A DNA stretch of 64,000 nucleotides from Symbiodinium kawagutii (Eukaryota > Sar > Dinophyceae > Suessiales > Symbiodiniaceae). Position numbers and translations under genes: made by a program. Below the pieces are notes generated by a model. The model searched no databases, had not been told where the DNA came from, and saw nothing but the letters and a program-made list of their open reading frames with translations. Location of the stretch: contig VSDK01003992.1 of NCBI GenBank assembly GCA_009767595.1, positions 132,443 through 196,442 of the forward strand, written 5' to 3'. The stretch's first letter is position 1. Each line of letters opens with the position of its first letter. Shown here one piece after another: positions 1-9,518 of the stretch.

Positions 1-350
1 TTTAAAAATCAGCATTTTCAGACTATCCATCTTCGTTGCTGCAGGCACGAACCTCAGATGCCTGCATTGTGTCACGGATGCGAGTCTTTGGTGTTGTGGT
101 GGCTGAGGGTTCTGGGGTGACCGGCTGTGGCTGATGTTTTTAAAACTCTGCAGTTTGGCTTTGTTGTGACTCTTTTTTTGGAACATGGCGACATGACACG
201 TTAAGCGCACCACTACAGTCAAACAAGACTGGCAAACGGTGGAGACCCCCAGCATGGCCAACCAGCACAGGCAACCAACACAGCCAACCGGCATGGCCAA
301 CTAGCTTAGTGAACGTCACGGGGTTACCAGTAATAGCCAAACTTGTCGAC
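1..350. other. 5' flank without clear gene
   Basis: No convincing coding frame is seen. Positions about 240-305 hold a degenerate short tandem motif around CATGGCCAAC and CAACCAACA. Antisense reading frames here are short and have no recognisable features. Confidence 0.5.
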
Positions 351-1187
351 ATGTCACGTCGGTGGCGTTGTGGGGTTCTGACGCCTCCGGGGGGCAGTGT
401 CTTGGAAGTTGCTGTTCCAGACGTGCCGCTGGCGTCGCTGCTGCAGTTGCCTGCGTTGCTGCGGCAGTTTCGTCAGCAGTCGTGGCGCACAGAGCATGTG
501 CCCGGCAGGTCGGATAGTAGCATCGTGCCTGTGCTTCCAACCTGGGCGCGGGACTTGCTGCAGACTCTTCAGTGGGACGATGCTTTGGTTGACGCCTTTC
601 TTGCATCCTTGCAAGATCCTTTGGCAGCAGAACCTGACATGGTGGATGTGTCTGAAGAAGAGGCGACTGCAGAAGCATGTTCCTTGCATGCGCCTGCTCC
701 GTTGCCAGAGCACACTTGCCAGACATTGACACAATGGATGTTTGACGACAACCTGGCCGTGGAAGACTACTGCTTCGGATTGGTGTGGGACGATGCATGC
801 TTGGAGACTGAGGATCCTGTGGAATGTTTCTCTGACAATGAAGGCACAGCAGTACCGGCAGTGAATCCTTCCTCCTCTTCTCGAGCTGTACCTCCAGTAC
901 TGCAGACTGCAGCTGCCAGGCAGAAGACTTTCAAATATGGAAGCTGCCGTGTCCATTCCTGTGCGCTGCGACCGCATCTGAACCAGAGCGGCGCAAACGC
1001 TGGTGAAATCTTTTTGAGATGTGCCCACTGGTGGAACCGAGATTTCCAAGGCCGCCGCGGGTGCTGGGTAGCACATCCTTTTAGGGGTGATGAGGGGATG
1101 TTGCCTAAATCGTTGGTTTCCCAACGCCAACGTCTGAAAAGGACGTTGCGGTTTCAGTTGCTCCACGGACCTCAGACCCGTGGCTAA
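351..1187 (+). CDS. Acidic protein with GRF-like zinc-finger C-terminus
   Basis: Single open frame of 278 aa from the ATG at 351; the frame opens earlier, but only with a GTG. The middle is acidic and low in complexity (many Glu, Asp, Ala). Near the C-terminus (about residues 205-260) a Cys pair CRVHSC is followed by QSGANAG, then FLRC and GCW. This resembles a GRF-type zinc finger, in which a small Cys/His-bound domain precedes an aromatic and binds nucleic acid. The Cys spacing is visible; the family assignment is inference. The gene lies upstream of the ISXO2-like transposase on the same strand and could be part of the same mobile unit. A long antisense frame (354-1196) shadows it and has no recognisable features. 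Confidence 0.55.
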   Translation: MSRRWRCGVLTPPGGSVLEVAVPDVPLASLLQLPALLRQFRQQSWRTEHVPGRSDSSIVPVLPTWARDLLQTLQWDDALVDAFLASLQDPLAAEPDMVDVSEEEATAEACSLHAPAPLPEHTCQTLTQWMFDDNLAVEDYCFGLVWDDACLETEDPVECFSDNEGTAVPAVNPSSSSRAVPPVLQTAAARQKTFKYGSCRVHSCALRPHLNQSGANAGEIFLRCAHWWNRDFQGRRGCWVAHPFRGDEGMLPKSLVSQRQRLKRTLRFQLLHGPQTRG

Positions 1188-1540
1188 AAAACGCATGTGG
1201 ATGGCTGTGGCACCCTGTCTCTTGAGTCCGTTCGCTGGTCAGCAATGATGTTTCACAAGACGAGGAATCGGATACAGTGATACATGTAAAGACAGCAAAA
1301 TATAAGTCTATGTCTACATGTATCTTGTATATACATGTACGTTGAACGTATATATGTTAACATGTATGACTCAGTGGGACTCGCTGTCGCTCGCCATTCT
1401 CACCACACACTCCGGGAGCATATTGTGAATAGATTTGTATATTAACATATATATATAAGTATATAAATATATTTATAAGTATATATATATATATGTTGGA
1501 ATATAGTGGTTTATGTATATATAAGTCTGTACAGATAGAC
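1188..1540. repeat. AT-rich spacer with TATA microsatellite
   Basis: After the stop the sequence becomes AT-rich; about 1436-1495 is a TATA/TATATAAG microsatellite with ACATGTAT motifs before it. It may hold the upstream intron or promoter of the next gene. No gene seen. Confidence 0.6.
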
Positions 1541-2429
1541 ATTCAAACTGAGGGCCTCTCATACGCTGCTCCTGCTGTGTATCCAAACAAAGGACTCAGA
1601 AGTCTGAAGCAAGTGTCGTATCCAGAGCTCTGTTCATGGTCGGAGCAGAGATGCTATGATTTCTTGCTGGAGCATGATGTTCTTTCTGATGCGCTGCCGA
1701 TTTGCTTCAGTTGCCTGAAGCCTCTGAAAAAAGCCGACCGTGTAACCAATGGTCCTCTCCGTTGTCAAACCACGGGGTGCTACTACCATCCGACTGTGAC
1801 ATGGCCTAGAGAAGCCTACACGCCTTTGCACAGTCAAGCTAGACAGACTCTTGGATATGTTTGCAGAAGTTTTTGGAAAGGGCATGGTTTAAAGCGTAAC
1901 TTAACTGTTGTGACCCTGTCCATGAGCTGCAGGAACGTTGACGTGGATTACACCAATTTCCTCCGCATGTGCTTCCTCGTGGGGGCCAAGATGCCTCCAG
2001 ATATGTTGCCTCACTTTTTGCAAGGAGTTTCCAGGAATCGTGCGCTGGCATGGGCTGCTGATATCCGTTTGGCTTGCGCAACCGCAGAGTTCTTGGATTC
2101 ACAGGAGTTCACATTTGGACCGGGACTCCTCGAGTTTGACACGTCTGCCACTGCCATTTCTCGAAAGCCATCCGAAGCTGCTGTGTTCCTTGGCTTTTTA
2201 AAAAAGAATTTTGGGTCAATGTGCTTTTTCTATTTTCTTATGCGGGTGGCTATCTGAAACATTTTTCTCTTCCCCGTCCTGATCACGATGCAAATGTAAT
2301 AACTCATTGATGATGTAACTATGATACCTGATGATGTGGTCTTCTGAGTGATTTGGACAAGCTTCACTCGTTTCCAGGAAAGAAGCGAAGACTTCTCGTC
2401 GCAAAGCTGAACGATCTGGCTCTCACCTG
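1541..2429 (+). pseudogene. ISXO2/IS1595-like transposase gene, 5' half (interrupted)
   Basis: The frame is open from about 1493 to 2257; the true first exon edge is uncertain (an AG at 1553 is possible, or the ATG at 1493). The protein has an N-terminal zinc ribbon (CFSC near 1705, then CQTTGC about 18 residues on), a helical middle, and FDTSAT near 2137, where IS1595/ISXO2 DDE domains have their first catalytic Asp. A likely intron runs from a GC donor at 2193 to an AG at 2361, after which the frame continues to codon CTG at 2427-2429. There the 12.7-kb transposon begins. The remaining part resumes at 15151 in the same frame. The family call rests on the ribbon plus the ADG motif in the 3' half. 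Confidence 0.7.
2428..2429. other. Target-site duplication TG, left copy
   Basis: TG directly before the left inverted repeat; the partner TG is at 15149-15150. Removing the element plus one copy restores the transposase reading frame (CTG then GTC). Confidence 0.7.
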
Positions 2430-2469
2430 CTAAGGTGTCTCTTTTTGATTTGTAAACACTTATAAGTTC
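2430..2469 (+). repeat. Left terminal inverted repeat
   Basis: Forty bases starting CTAAGGTGTCTC and ending CACTTATAAGTTC; matches the reverse complement of 15109-15148 apart from a T-run length change and about three substitutions. Confidence 0.9.
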
Positions 2470-2484
2470 GACTTACGCCTAGTT

Positions 2485-2509
2485 GCTAAGTCAAAATTTT
2501 GAACTTAGC
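2485..2509. repeat. Subterminal near-palindrome
   Basis: GCTAAGTC and GAACTTAGC flank an AAAATTTT centre, so the segment can fold back on itself just inside the left end. A candidate binding site for the element's own proteins. Confidence 0.5.
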
Positions 2510-2676
2510 GCGATTTAGCTGACGTTAGGAAAAACCTATGTATGTAAGTTTTTGCGGGATCCTGAACCCAAGCAAAAAAACAGATGATCCAATGGTTTTG
2601 GGAGAGTTTTTCTAGTTAAACATGTGGTTGTCTGATCTCGGTGCATATATTCGTAATTTATTATATCCTCCATGAA

Positions 2677-2690
2677 ACGGTTTTGACCGT
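2677..2690. promoter_or_regulatory. 14-bp near-palindrome (ACGGTTTTGACCGT) before gene 1
   Basis: Member of the GCGGTYATNACCGC family; lies 9 bp before the ATG at 2699. Confidence 0.5.
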
Positions 2691-2698
2691 GATTTAGC

Positions 2699-3237
2699 AT
2701 GGCCAAGTCGGTTGTTACCGTGGTGGGGGAATGTGCGTTTGTTTCGTTTGGTTCAAGAGGGGTTTTTGCTTACAATGGGGGAGCGAAGCTGGGACGCGTG
2801 GAACCTACCCATCAGCGAGTGACTTGGATGTTATATATCAATGTTTTGGTAATTGAACAATTAATTCATTTCTTCAACTGATTTGTAGGCATGTGGGAAG
2901 CTATTTTTTTTTATTTGCTGATGCAGGCCAGAGAACAGAGCGAGCTCCAAGCACGTCATCCTGAAGACGTTCTGGGTTCTGCAAGATGGCCACCCAGTGT
3001 ACCATATTTTGTTTGTGAATGGTGAAAGAGACCAGCTACTAGCTTGCATTTAGGATGTGTTCAGTGTCTGGGTTTGAACAAAACAATAAATCAAACAATT
3101 GTATCCTTTGCTTTCCCATGCAGCCCAGGAGATCGATTGGTTACTTCCAGTCTGTGTGGGGCTTCGACGACGGGCAGATGCGGGAGATGTACGAAACCCT
3201 CATGGACTATTTAACCCGGGGCGAAGCAACCAACTGA
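2699..3237 (+). CDS. Transposon gene 1: small three-exon protein
   Basis: Exons 2699-2818, 2927-3021 and 3129-3237 join with matching phases and GT-AG introns to give 107 aa. The first exon starts at an ATG. The third contains YFQSVWGFDDGQM and ends at TGA 3235-3237. The product is not recognised; it shows neither a membrane segment nor a Cys motif. Splice sites were chosen by eye from phase and consensus; other boundaries are possible. The gene is flanked by 14-bp near-palindromes on both sides, like the other transposon genes. Confidence 0.5.
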
Positions 3238-3265
3238 CCTACATAAGAGATAAGGGGAAAAAATG

Positions 3266-3305
3266 AACGGTTGTAACCGTTGCGTTTATATGCGGTTATG
3301 ACCGC
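3266..3305. promoter_or_regulatory. Two 14-bp near-palindromes between genes 1 and 2
   Basis: ACGGTTGTAACCGT (3267-3280) and GCGGTTATGACCGC (3292-3305), 28-68 bp after the stop of gene 1 and about 95 bp before the ATG of gene 2. Confidence 0.6.
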
Positions 3306-3400
3306 AACTGTTTGTCTTGGTTGGGGTCAAGTTTGAAATTTTTTGGTTAAAGTTTGAAATGGTTTTGTCACATTAAAGCCCTTTCCCATGCTCAAGCACG

Positions 3401-5108
3401 ATGCCCGTCACTTTGAATGATGGGATCAGGCAACTCAATGCTGCAGAGAAATTCCTGCAGAAAGTGCAAGCGCTACCCAGTTTTGCTACCATTAGAGAGC
3501 AGCAATCCCTGAAGGCGCAGACCTTGCTTCAGAGTTGCAAGTTCAATGAAGAGATGGCAGCAAAGGCAGCTGAAGTCGTTCAGTCGCTGGTCCAGTTCAC
3601 AGATGCTCAAAAAAAAGAATTCCTGATGATTCTGGCTGATGGTTGCCATAAGCACCGTGAGAAGTGCCAGAACAAGGCAGGACCGCAGCTGGATGCTCAG
3701 GACTACAGCTGTATCCAAAGGTTCTTGCCTGCATCTTTGTGGAAGCAATTAGAAGACCCATCGCTGACTAAGCGGTTGCATGCACTCTGCAACTTTGCCA
3801 GCAAGCTTGGGCTACTTTTTCCTACGGAGAAAACCGTGGGTGCTTTCACTGTGATCGCCTATTGGACTGAATGGCGTGGAAAGCGTGCCTCAGCCTTGGA
3901 GAAGTACAAGATCTACCGAACCTGCAACGCATCGATTCGCGCTCTCATCAGAGAATATGGTGTCCATGTGAGAGATTCCATGCGTTTGGAAAGATTACCT
4001 CCAAACCCTGCTCAGCTCCCCAAGGATCATCTGCAAATCTATGATGGAGAGTGTCTTGTAGTAGTTCAGCATTTTTCCACAAGGTCATCACCGTGAAGAT
4101 GTTTAAAGTATATTGTTTAGGTTTTAACATGTGAGAAAATTTGATGGAGAGTACTCAGGGTCCAAGATGTAGAGGCTTCACTATCTTAGGCCAGCTGCGG
4201 TTGCAGATGTCGAGCTGGAAGAGATGGTGCGCACGTTCTCTGTGCGCAGCTCATCTTCCCAAGTCAATCCCAAGAGCAGACGTACCCTGGAATTGCTTTC
4301 AGGTTTTTCGAGCCGGGAATCTCTTGGTGAGCCTTTAGCCATTGCCGATGGGAATCCAGATTCTCAAAGCCTGTGCCAGGCGGATGGTATGTCTGAAGAT
4401 GGGAACTTGCCGAGCACATCAGCTGCTCCATCAGAGGGGCGTGCAGCAACTCGTTCGGCTGAGCCGATGTCCCAGGTCTTCGCCAAGGAGAAGTTGGTGG
4501 CAGCATCGCTGCACGATGCCAATTTGTCTAAGAAGAAGAGTGTGAAGGACACCTTGGCTCAGTTGAAAGAAGCTATGGTACAAAGAAAAGAAGAGCAAGC
4601 AAATGCCGAGGAACAGGAGCAGAACCTGGAAGCAAAGTGCGAACCCAGTAAAAAGAGAAAGAAAAAAGTATCTGATCAGAATGAAAGCGCAGGAAAGACT
4701 TTGAACCTCGATAGCCACGTGGATGATGCAGCCTCCATGCCCCCCAAGCAGAAGAAGAAAAGAGAAGTCAAGAAAGAAGAGAAGAAAAAGATCCCGAACA
4801 AAAAGAAAGAAGAGAAGAAAGAAATCTCAGACAAAAAGACAGGTGCTATAGTTTCAAAAGCAAAAGCAAAGAAAGAAACAGAGAAGCAGTCCAGCAGCTG
4901 CATGGCAAAGAAAGAAAAGAAACCGCTCAAGCAAGATCGTAAGAATGTGGCAAGCCGCGCTTACCACAAGGTGCTTTCAGAGAAAAGCAAGCACATGTCT
5001 CCAGAGGAAGCAAAGCGTTTGGCAAGAGAAGCACACAAGAAGGCAGCGGAGCAATGGGACAAGGAGCACCAGGCGTGCAGTGGTGTACAGGAAGTTAATG
5101 TACAGTGA
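3401..5108 (+). CDS. Transposon gene 2: 522-aa lysine-rich nuclear-type protein
   Basis: Exon 1 (3401-4050) and exon 2 (4190-5108) join in phase 2 through a GT-AG intron. Residues 1-216 are helical and soluble-looking. Residues about 330-490 are dominated by Lys/Glu runs (KKRKKK, KKEEKKK) that would serve as nuclear localisation and nucleic-acid-binding sequence. The last ~40 residues form an Ala/Lys/Glu helix (SPEEAKRLAREAHKKAAEQW). No catalytic motif is seen. By analogy with CACTA elements, which encode a DNA-binding accessory protein beside the transposase, it could bind the subterminal or spacer repeats; this is inference. The sequence GATGGAGAGT occurs at the exon 1 end and again near the intron's 3' part. 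Confidence 0.65.
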
Positions 5109-5493
5109 TGGTAATCAAGTTGTAGATTTGTTTACAATCTTCGTGTTTTTTGTGCTTTGACACGGTAAAGCAGGATATAGCTGGATCAAAGTATTCTGGC
5201 TCTGCACTTTCCTTTCCGTGTTTCCAGCATTGTATCTTCAACACGAGCGCTCTATATGGCCAAAAAAAGGTGTTTTACCGTGTGCTAGTTTTACGGTTAT
5301 AACCGCAGTGATGTAAGATGACCACATGAATTGTTGATGGGCTACAGTATAGAACACTTAGTTGGGATGAGTTGCTGCGGTGATCACCGCTCGCGATCAT
5401 TTGTCAAGAAGAAAACAGGATTTCTAGAGTTGGTTCAAGAGCTTGTCTCCCAGCAAAAAAAACACTGGGGCACCTGAACTTCCTGTGTAGCTC
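5109..5493. promoter_or_regulatory. Spacer 2/3 with two near-palindromes
   Basis: Contains ACGGTTATAACCGC (5293-5306) and the perfect palindrome GCGGTGATCACCGC (5377-5390). No gene seen. Confidence 0.6.
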
Positions 5494-7211
5494 ATGGCAG
5501 GGGTTGACAACCAACCGACCCAAAGCCTTCCTGTGCCGGAGACCCAAGTTGACGGTGAGGAGCAAGTAGCACCAGCAGCAGAAGCAGCTGGTTCGCAGCC
5601 AGTTTCTGAGAGTGCTGGCACTGAGCCAAACACTGATGCTGCTGCAGCTGCATTTGGTGCTGAAGCAAGTGATGCCGTTGTTGAGAGTGAGGCTCCAGTC
5701 ACCCCTCTACGGCCTGAGGTGTCACTCTTCAAAGATGTGCCTGTGGAGCAAATGAGTTGGGAGCAGTTGCAGAAAAGACGTGATGCTCAAGACTATTGCA
5801 CAAAGTGCAAGATGCCTGTGCCGGCAGTCCCTGCATGGAGAGCGGCAGGAAAGAAATCGCACCAGTCTTTGCGATGCAAACAGTGCCACAACGTCCTCAC
5901 CCTCATGTACAAGCACTGGGACTTAGGCCAGTTGAGTTGGAAGGAACTTTCCGACCAAGACCAAACCGAGTTCTTTAGAAAGGCAAAGGACTTGGGCAAC
6001 AGTGAAAAGATCAACGCAAGCAAGGTGCGCGCGCTGTTGGTCACAACAATGGTGCAGCATGAAAAGCGAACCACAGAAACCATGGTCCGTGGCAAGTTCT
6101 TACCGCTCAGCGTGTATGAAAGAAAAGGATTCAACATCCAGATGATCGAAGAAAAGGCAGAGCGACAGAAAAGCGAGCTGTTTCTAGTTCATGATTGTAT
6201 TATTTTGTTTTCATCTTGTAATGTTTTTTTAAGCCTGATTCAATGTTCCCTTGAGACTGACTGCATCGCCAAACTTGGATGCTTACATCTAAGGTTTGGC
6301 ACTGTGTACAGAGTGCCAATTTTAGAGCTGAACCACTCACATGTGCAAGAGACAGTCAAGTCAATCATGATGAATGCTGAGAGGAAGATCAAACCTGGAA
6401 AGCGTAACTTGGCTTGGATAGAATGTTTTCATTATATAGTTTTATCAGGATTGTTTTTTTGAACAATGAAATAGATGTACTTTCGTGACACTATGCGGTT
6501 ATCACCGCGGTAATTTTTTTATTGTATAGTTATTTAGGGATAGAAGGTTTTTTTGAATAGTTAAATAGATGTACCTCAGCGACAGTATGCGGTTATGACC
6601 GCGGTATTGCAATATATGTATCACACATGCCTTCACATATATCTCAGCCAGGCAAAGCTGAGAAGGAAAAGGAAGAACCTGAGGACAAGGATTGGTGCAG
6701 CATCAGCTCAGACGACGAGAAGACACAAAAGGTCATTCACATCCATGAGCACAAGAATGGCAATGGCAAAGGCAGCAAAAGTAAGAAGCAAAAGAATGAG
6801 GTCTCTACGGAGGAGGCAAAGGAGATCAAGCAAGAGAATGCAAAGGTCGTCAGGCTCACCAAGAAGTTCCTGGGTTGGCTGGAGCCCATCGTGAAGCAGT
6901 GCAACAAACCATCCAAAAGCAGACACGCCACAGAGCAGTTCAAGAACGAGATCGGTGCTGCCAAGGACATTGTGAAGCAATGCAAAAAAATCCAGGACAA
7001 ACACAAGAGCAAGGAGTTGCAGCGCTTGGAGTTGGAATTCAATGAGGATCTGGTGAAGGAACTCAAGGTTTCTTTGGAGAAGAGCTTGAAGGGTGTAGAA
7101 GCTTTGAAGGCTTTGATCGATGGTGGCATGGATGAGCAGGAGATCGAGCGATTGGCCGTGGCCGCGAAGGAGAAGGCGGCCAAGGATGCTGAAGCTGAAA
7201 ATGTCAATTAA
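5494..7211 (+). CDS. Transposon gene 3: zinc-finger and coiled-coil protein
   Basis: Exons 5494-6179, 6312-6411 and 6648-7211 give 449 aa. Intron 1 is GT-AG in phase 2; intron 2 would use a GC donor. Residues 1-75 are acidic, Ala/Glu-rich and disordered. Residues about 105-135 hold CTKC and CKQC, a four-Cys zinc-binding pattern. The third exon is a charged helical region (residues about 262-449) with a Ser/Asp/Glu start, a Lys run, then heptad-like helices. The second intron (6412-6647) contains two 14-bp near-palindromes, a feature otherwise seen only between genes, so the third exon may instead be a separate gene. No family recognised. Confidence 0.55.
6452..6608 (+). repeat. Tandem ~94-bp duplication carrying the near-palindrome
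   Basis: Two units share TTTTTTGAA, AAATAGATGTAC and then GCGGTTATNACCGCGGTA (palindromes at 6495-6508 and 6589-6602). Confidence 0.7.
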
Positions 7212-7702
7212 AAGATGGATCCCGATACCTCCATCTAATTAGCCTAGTTGGTCTCAGGGCATGTTTCCATTCAGTGTGGATTTCACTCGGGACTGTAGCG
7301 TGTAAAAAAATTTTAGTGACAAGTTCATAAGGTAGCATCTGTTTTGTTGAATTTAGTCATGATCATGTCCGACTTTGTTGCCACAGTTCCGTGTGTCATA
7401 CTTAGAGTGTGCGCAAGTAGAGACATCGTGGCACAAGTACTGCAAAGCAGGGCGAAAAAAGAAAGGGAGTGCAGAATGCGGTCATGACCGCTGGGTTGAT
7501 GGTTCCAAAACAAAGCAGGATAGTACTAGTAGAAGCCGTTCTCACCGCATTGCGGTCTTTACCGCTATAAACAGATCTAGCCAGGGCACAAGAAAGAAAC
7601 ATAGCCATTGAGAGCACTTAATGTTGAACTGTTTTTGCAGCCTCCTGCTTCTTTACCGGTGCGGTTTTCCTTAGACTGGATTTGTCCTTCTTCTTTGCCT
7701 CC
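7212..7702. promoter_or_regulatory. Spacer 3/4 with two near-palindromes
   Basis: Contains the perfect palindrome GCGGTCATGACCGC (7478-7491) and GCGGTCTTTACCGC (7552-7565). The second is preceded by GTTCTCACCGC, as in the tandem array at 9.0-9.2 kb. No gene seen. Confidence 0.6.
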
Positions 7703-8101
7703 ATGGCCGATCGACATCCAGATGCGCCCAAGTATGGTTTTGTGATCCGCTCGGATGGCAGTGTACTTCGAGGAGAGCCAGGCAGTTACACAGAAGATAG
7801 TGTGCGCCACTGGCTGGAGCAATGGGTGAAGATGAAGCTTGCTGGCATCTTTGACGATACTGTGGAGGACCGCCAGAAGAAGATTGCTGAGTTCCTGGCT
7901 GATCAAGAGGATGCAGGCAAGAACACTGCCTCTAGTTCAACTTCTTCGTACATTGGCCCAGCTGATGATGATGACCAGAAGAAGGACATCGTGGACGTGA
8001 CCAAGGATGACAAGCAAGAGCCTGTGAATCCATGCACCGCTGAGTCCAAGAAGAAAAACAAGAAGAAGAAGAAGGGCAAGGGCGGACGTGGTAAGAAGTG
8101 A
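7703..8101 (+). CDS. Transposon gene 4: 132-aa protein with basic tail
   Basis: Starts at the ATG in the good context CCTCCATGGCC; the frame is open further upstream but only from an alternative start. Residues 1-75 look like a compact domain (GFVIRSDGSVLRG, then a helix with WLEQWVKMKL). Residues 76-110 are acidic with a DDDD run. The last 20 residues are almost all Lys and Gly (KKKNKKKKKGKGGRGKK), a likely nuclear or nucleic-acid-binding tail. Family not recognised. Confidence 0.6.
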   Translation: MADRHPDAPKYGFVIRSDGSVLRGEPGSYTEDSVRHWLEQWVKMKLAGIFDDTVEDRQKKIAEFLADQEDAGKNTASSSTSSYIGPADDDDQKKDIVDVTKDDKQEPVNPCTAESKKKNKKKKKGKGGRGKK

Positions 8102-8144
8102 GAGAGCTTTAGATCTAGCAAGTCTAGACACAGCGATTTTGAAG

Positions 8145-8312
8145 AGATGTGCATAGACCTCGCGCATCGACTTTGGCAAGGGAAGGGTTGGGAAAAAATG
8201 TGTGAGTGTTTGCGACGTTGGCCGCCTCCCAGATTGGCCGCCTCCCAGATTGGCCGCCTCTTAGATGGCCGCCTTCTAGATTGGCCGCCTCCCAGATTGG
8301 CCGCCTCCCAGA
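8145..8312 (+). repeat. Direct repeat copy 1 with GGCCGCCTCCCAGATT array
   Basis: A ~70-bp unique lead (AGATGTGCATAGACCTCGCG onward) is followed by about six 16-bp units GGCCGCCTCCCAGATT. A second copy lies at 10971-11158. Confidence 0.85.
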
Positions 8313-8333
8313 TTGTTTGCTCTTCATTATTAG

Positions 8334-8585
8334 TACCGGGTATTTGATAAAAAACACCTATCCGAGATGAACCCCTGCTAACGCAATGGCAACCCCTTGC
8401 GCCCCGATGTCAATGTTGACGGTAAAGCTGCCCGCAGCAAGAGCATAAATGGCTGTTCTTTTGACCGCCGCCAGCGACCCAAAAACTCCACCAATCATTG
8501 AAAAAAAGGGGGAACGGGGGTTTAACAACTTTCACTTAATTGTGTTTTTGGAAGATGGCTGTTTGTTTTGAACTACCCGGTATCA
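8334..8585. mobile_element. Possible small nested foldback element
   Basis: TACCGGGTATTTGATAAAA at the left and the reverse complement of TACCGGGTAGTTCAAAAC at the right bound a 250-bp segment with no coding potential. The inverted ends are short and imperfect. Confidence 0.3.
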
Positions 8586-8666
8586 CAAGTTAATGTGTAA
8601 GGTTGATAAGTTTATTATGCAACATGCGCACATGAAATGATGAGTTGCATCATCATAGAATGTTGG

Positions 8667-8880
8667 ATTGGTACCGGATGGTATCGGATGGCATCGGGTG
8701 GTATCGGGTGGTATCGGGTGGTATCGGGCGGTATCGGAGTGGTATCGGGATGGTATCGGGATGGTAGCGGTGGTATCGGAATGGTATCGGAGTGGTATCG
8801 GAACGGTATCGGAACGGTATCGGGTTGGTATCGGGTTGGGATCGGGTTGGTATCGGGTTGGTATCGGGATGGTGTCGATT
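8667..8880 (+). repeat. GGTATCGG minisatellite
   Basis: About 20 units of a 10-11-bp motif near GGTATCGGGT with single-base variants. It is open on both strands and yields spurious peptides. Confidence 0.9.
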
Positions 8881-9029
8881 TGATATTTGTTGGCGAGAGG
8901 AGCAAACCAATGTCAGGTAACCTGACTTTCTAATTTCCCTGCTACTTTGGTTCCATGTAAGGCTCTGAGATCAACATGTTTAACCACTTTCCATGGAATT
9001 TTTTCGGCCCAAACCATGGGCAGGTTGAA

Positions 9030-9243
9030 TGTTATAGTGGTTCTTCCCAGCTTCACATCGCGGTCATCACCGCTTTTATGTACCAAAGGGGCGCAAACTC
9101 TTCAACATGAATGTCTTGATACCACTTTTCACCGGTTTGGCATTGCGGTCATCACCGCTCCTACTTACCAGGAAATTATGATTCTTAAGCAAGAATACTT
9201 TGACAGCAGTTCTCACCAGCTTTACGTTGCGGTTATCAGCGCT
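9030..9243 (+). repeat. Three ~85-bp tandem units each with the near-palindrome
   Basis: Palindrome copies at 9060-9073, 9145-9158 and 9229-9242 are spaced 85 and 84 bp. Each is preceded by TTCNCAC/TTCCCAG and a short T-rich stretch; the third is degenerate. Confidence 0.75.
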
Positions 9244-9518
9244 CAAGGGTAAACAAGTCTAGCAACGCAACACCTGTTAAATCTAAATGCCTTGATTGCG
9301 CATCATTCCTACTTACTTTGCAGGATGTTTCACTTTCTGTTTGATTGCAGTGTTCCGACAGCGCAGCTGGCAAAGCCCAAGCGTTCTTTACCAAAGAAGT
9401 ATCACTAAGAGAAGTTTCAAAACAACACGTGAGATCATAGTATCATTTTACAGAAATAATCTTTGAAGTAAAGATGATAAGGCATCATTTGGTTCACTAA
9501 CATGTTTGGGTAACAAGC

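Larger units (their letters stand above)
8102..9518. other. Repeat-rich spacer 4/5
   Basis: No convincing gene. Contents in order: the 8145-8312 repeat, a possible nested MITE (8334-8585), a GGTATCGG array (8667-8880), and a three-unit ~85-bp array holding near-palindromes (9030-9243). Frames through the arrays are by-products of the repeats. Confidence 0.7.

Noticed and set aside
354-1196. 280-aa antisense frame
   Set aside because: Shadow of the plus-strand gene; basic and low-complexity, with no recognisable motif.
8637-8933. Open frames on both strands through the GGTATCGG array
   Set aside because: Peptides merely repeat the DNA unit and are open in several frames; no independent protein feature.
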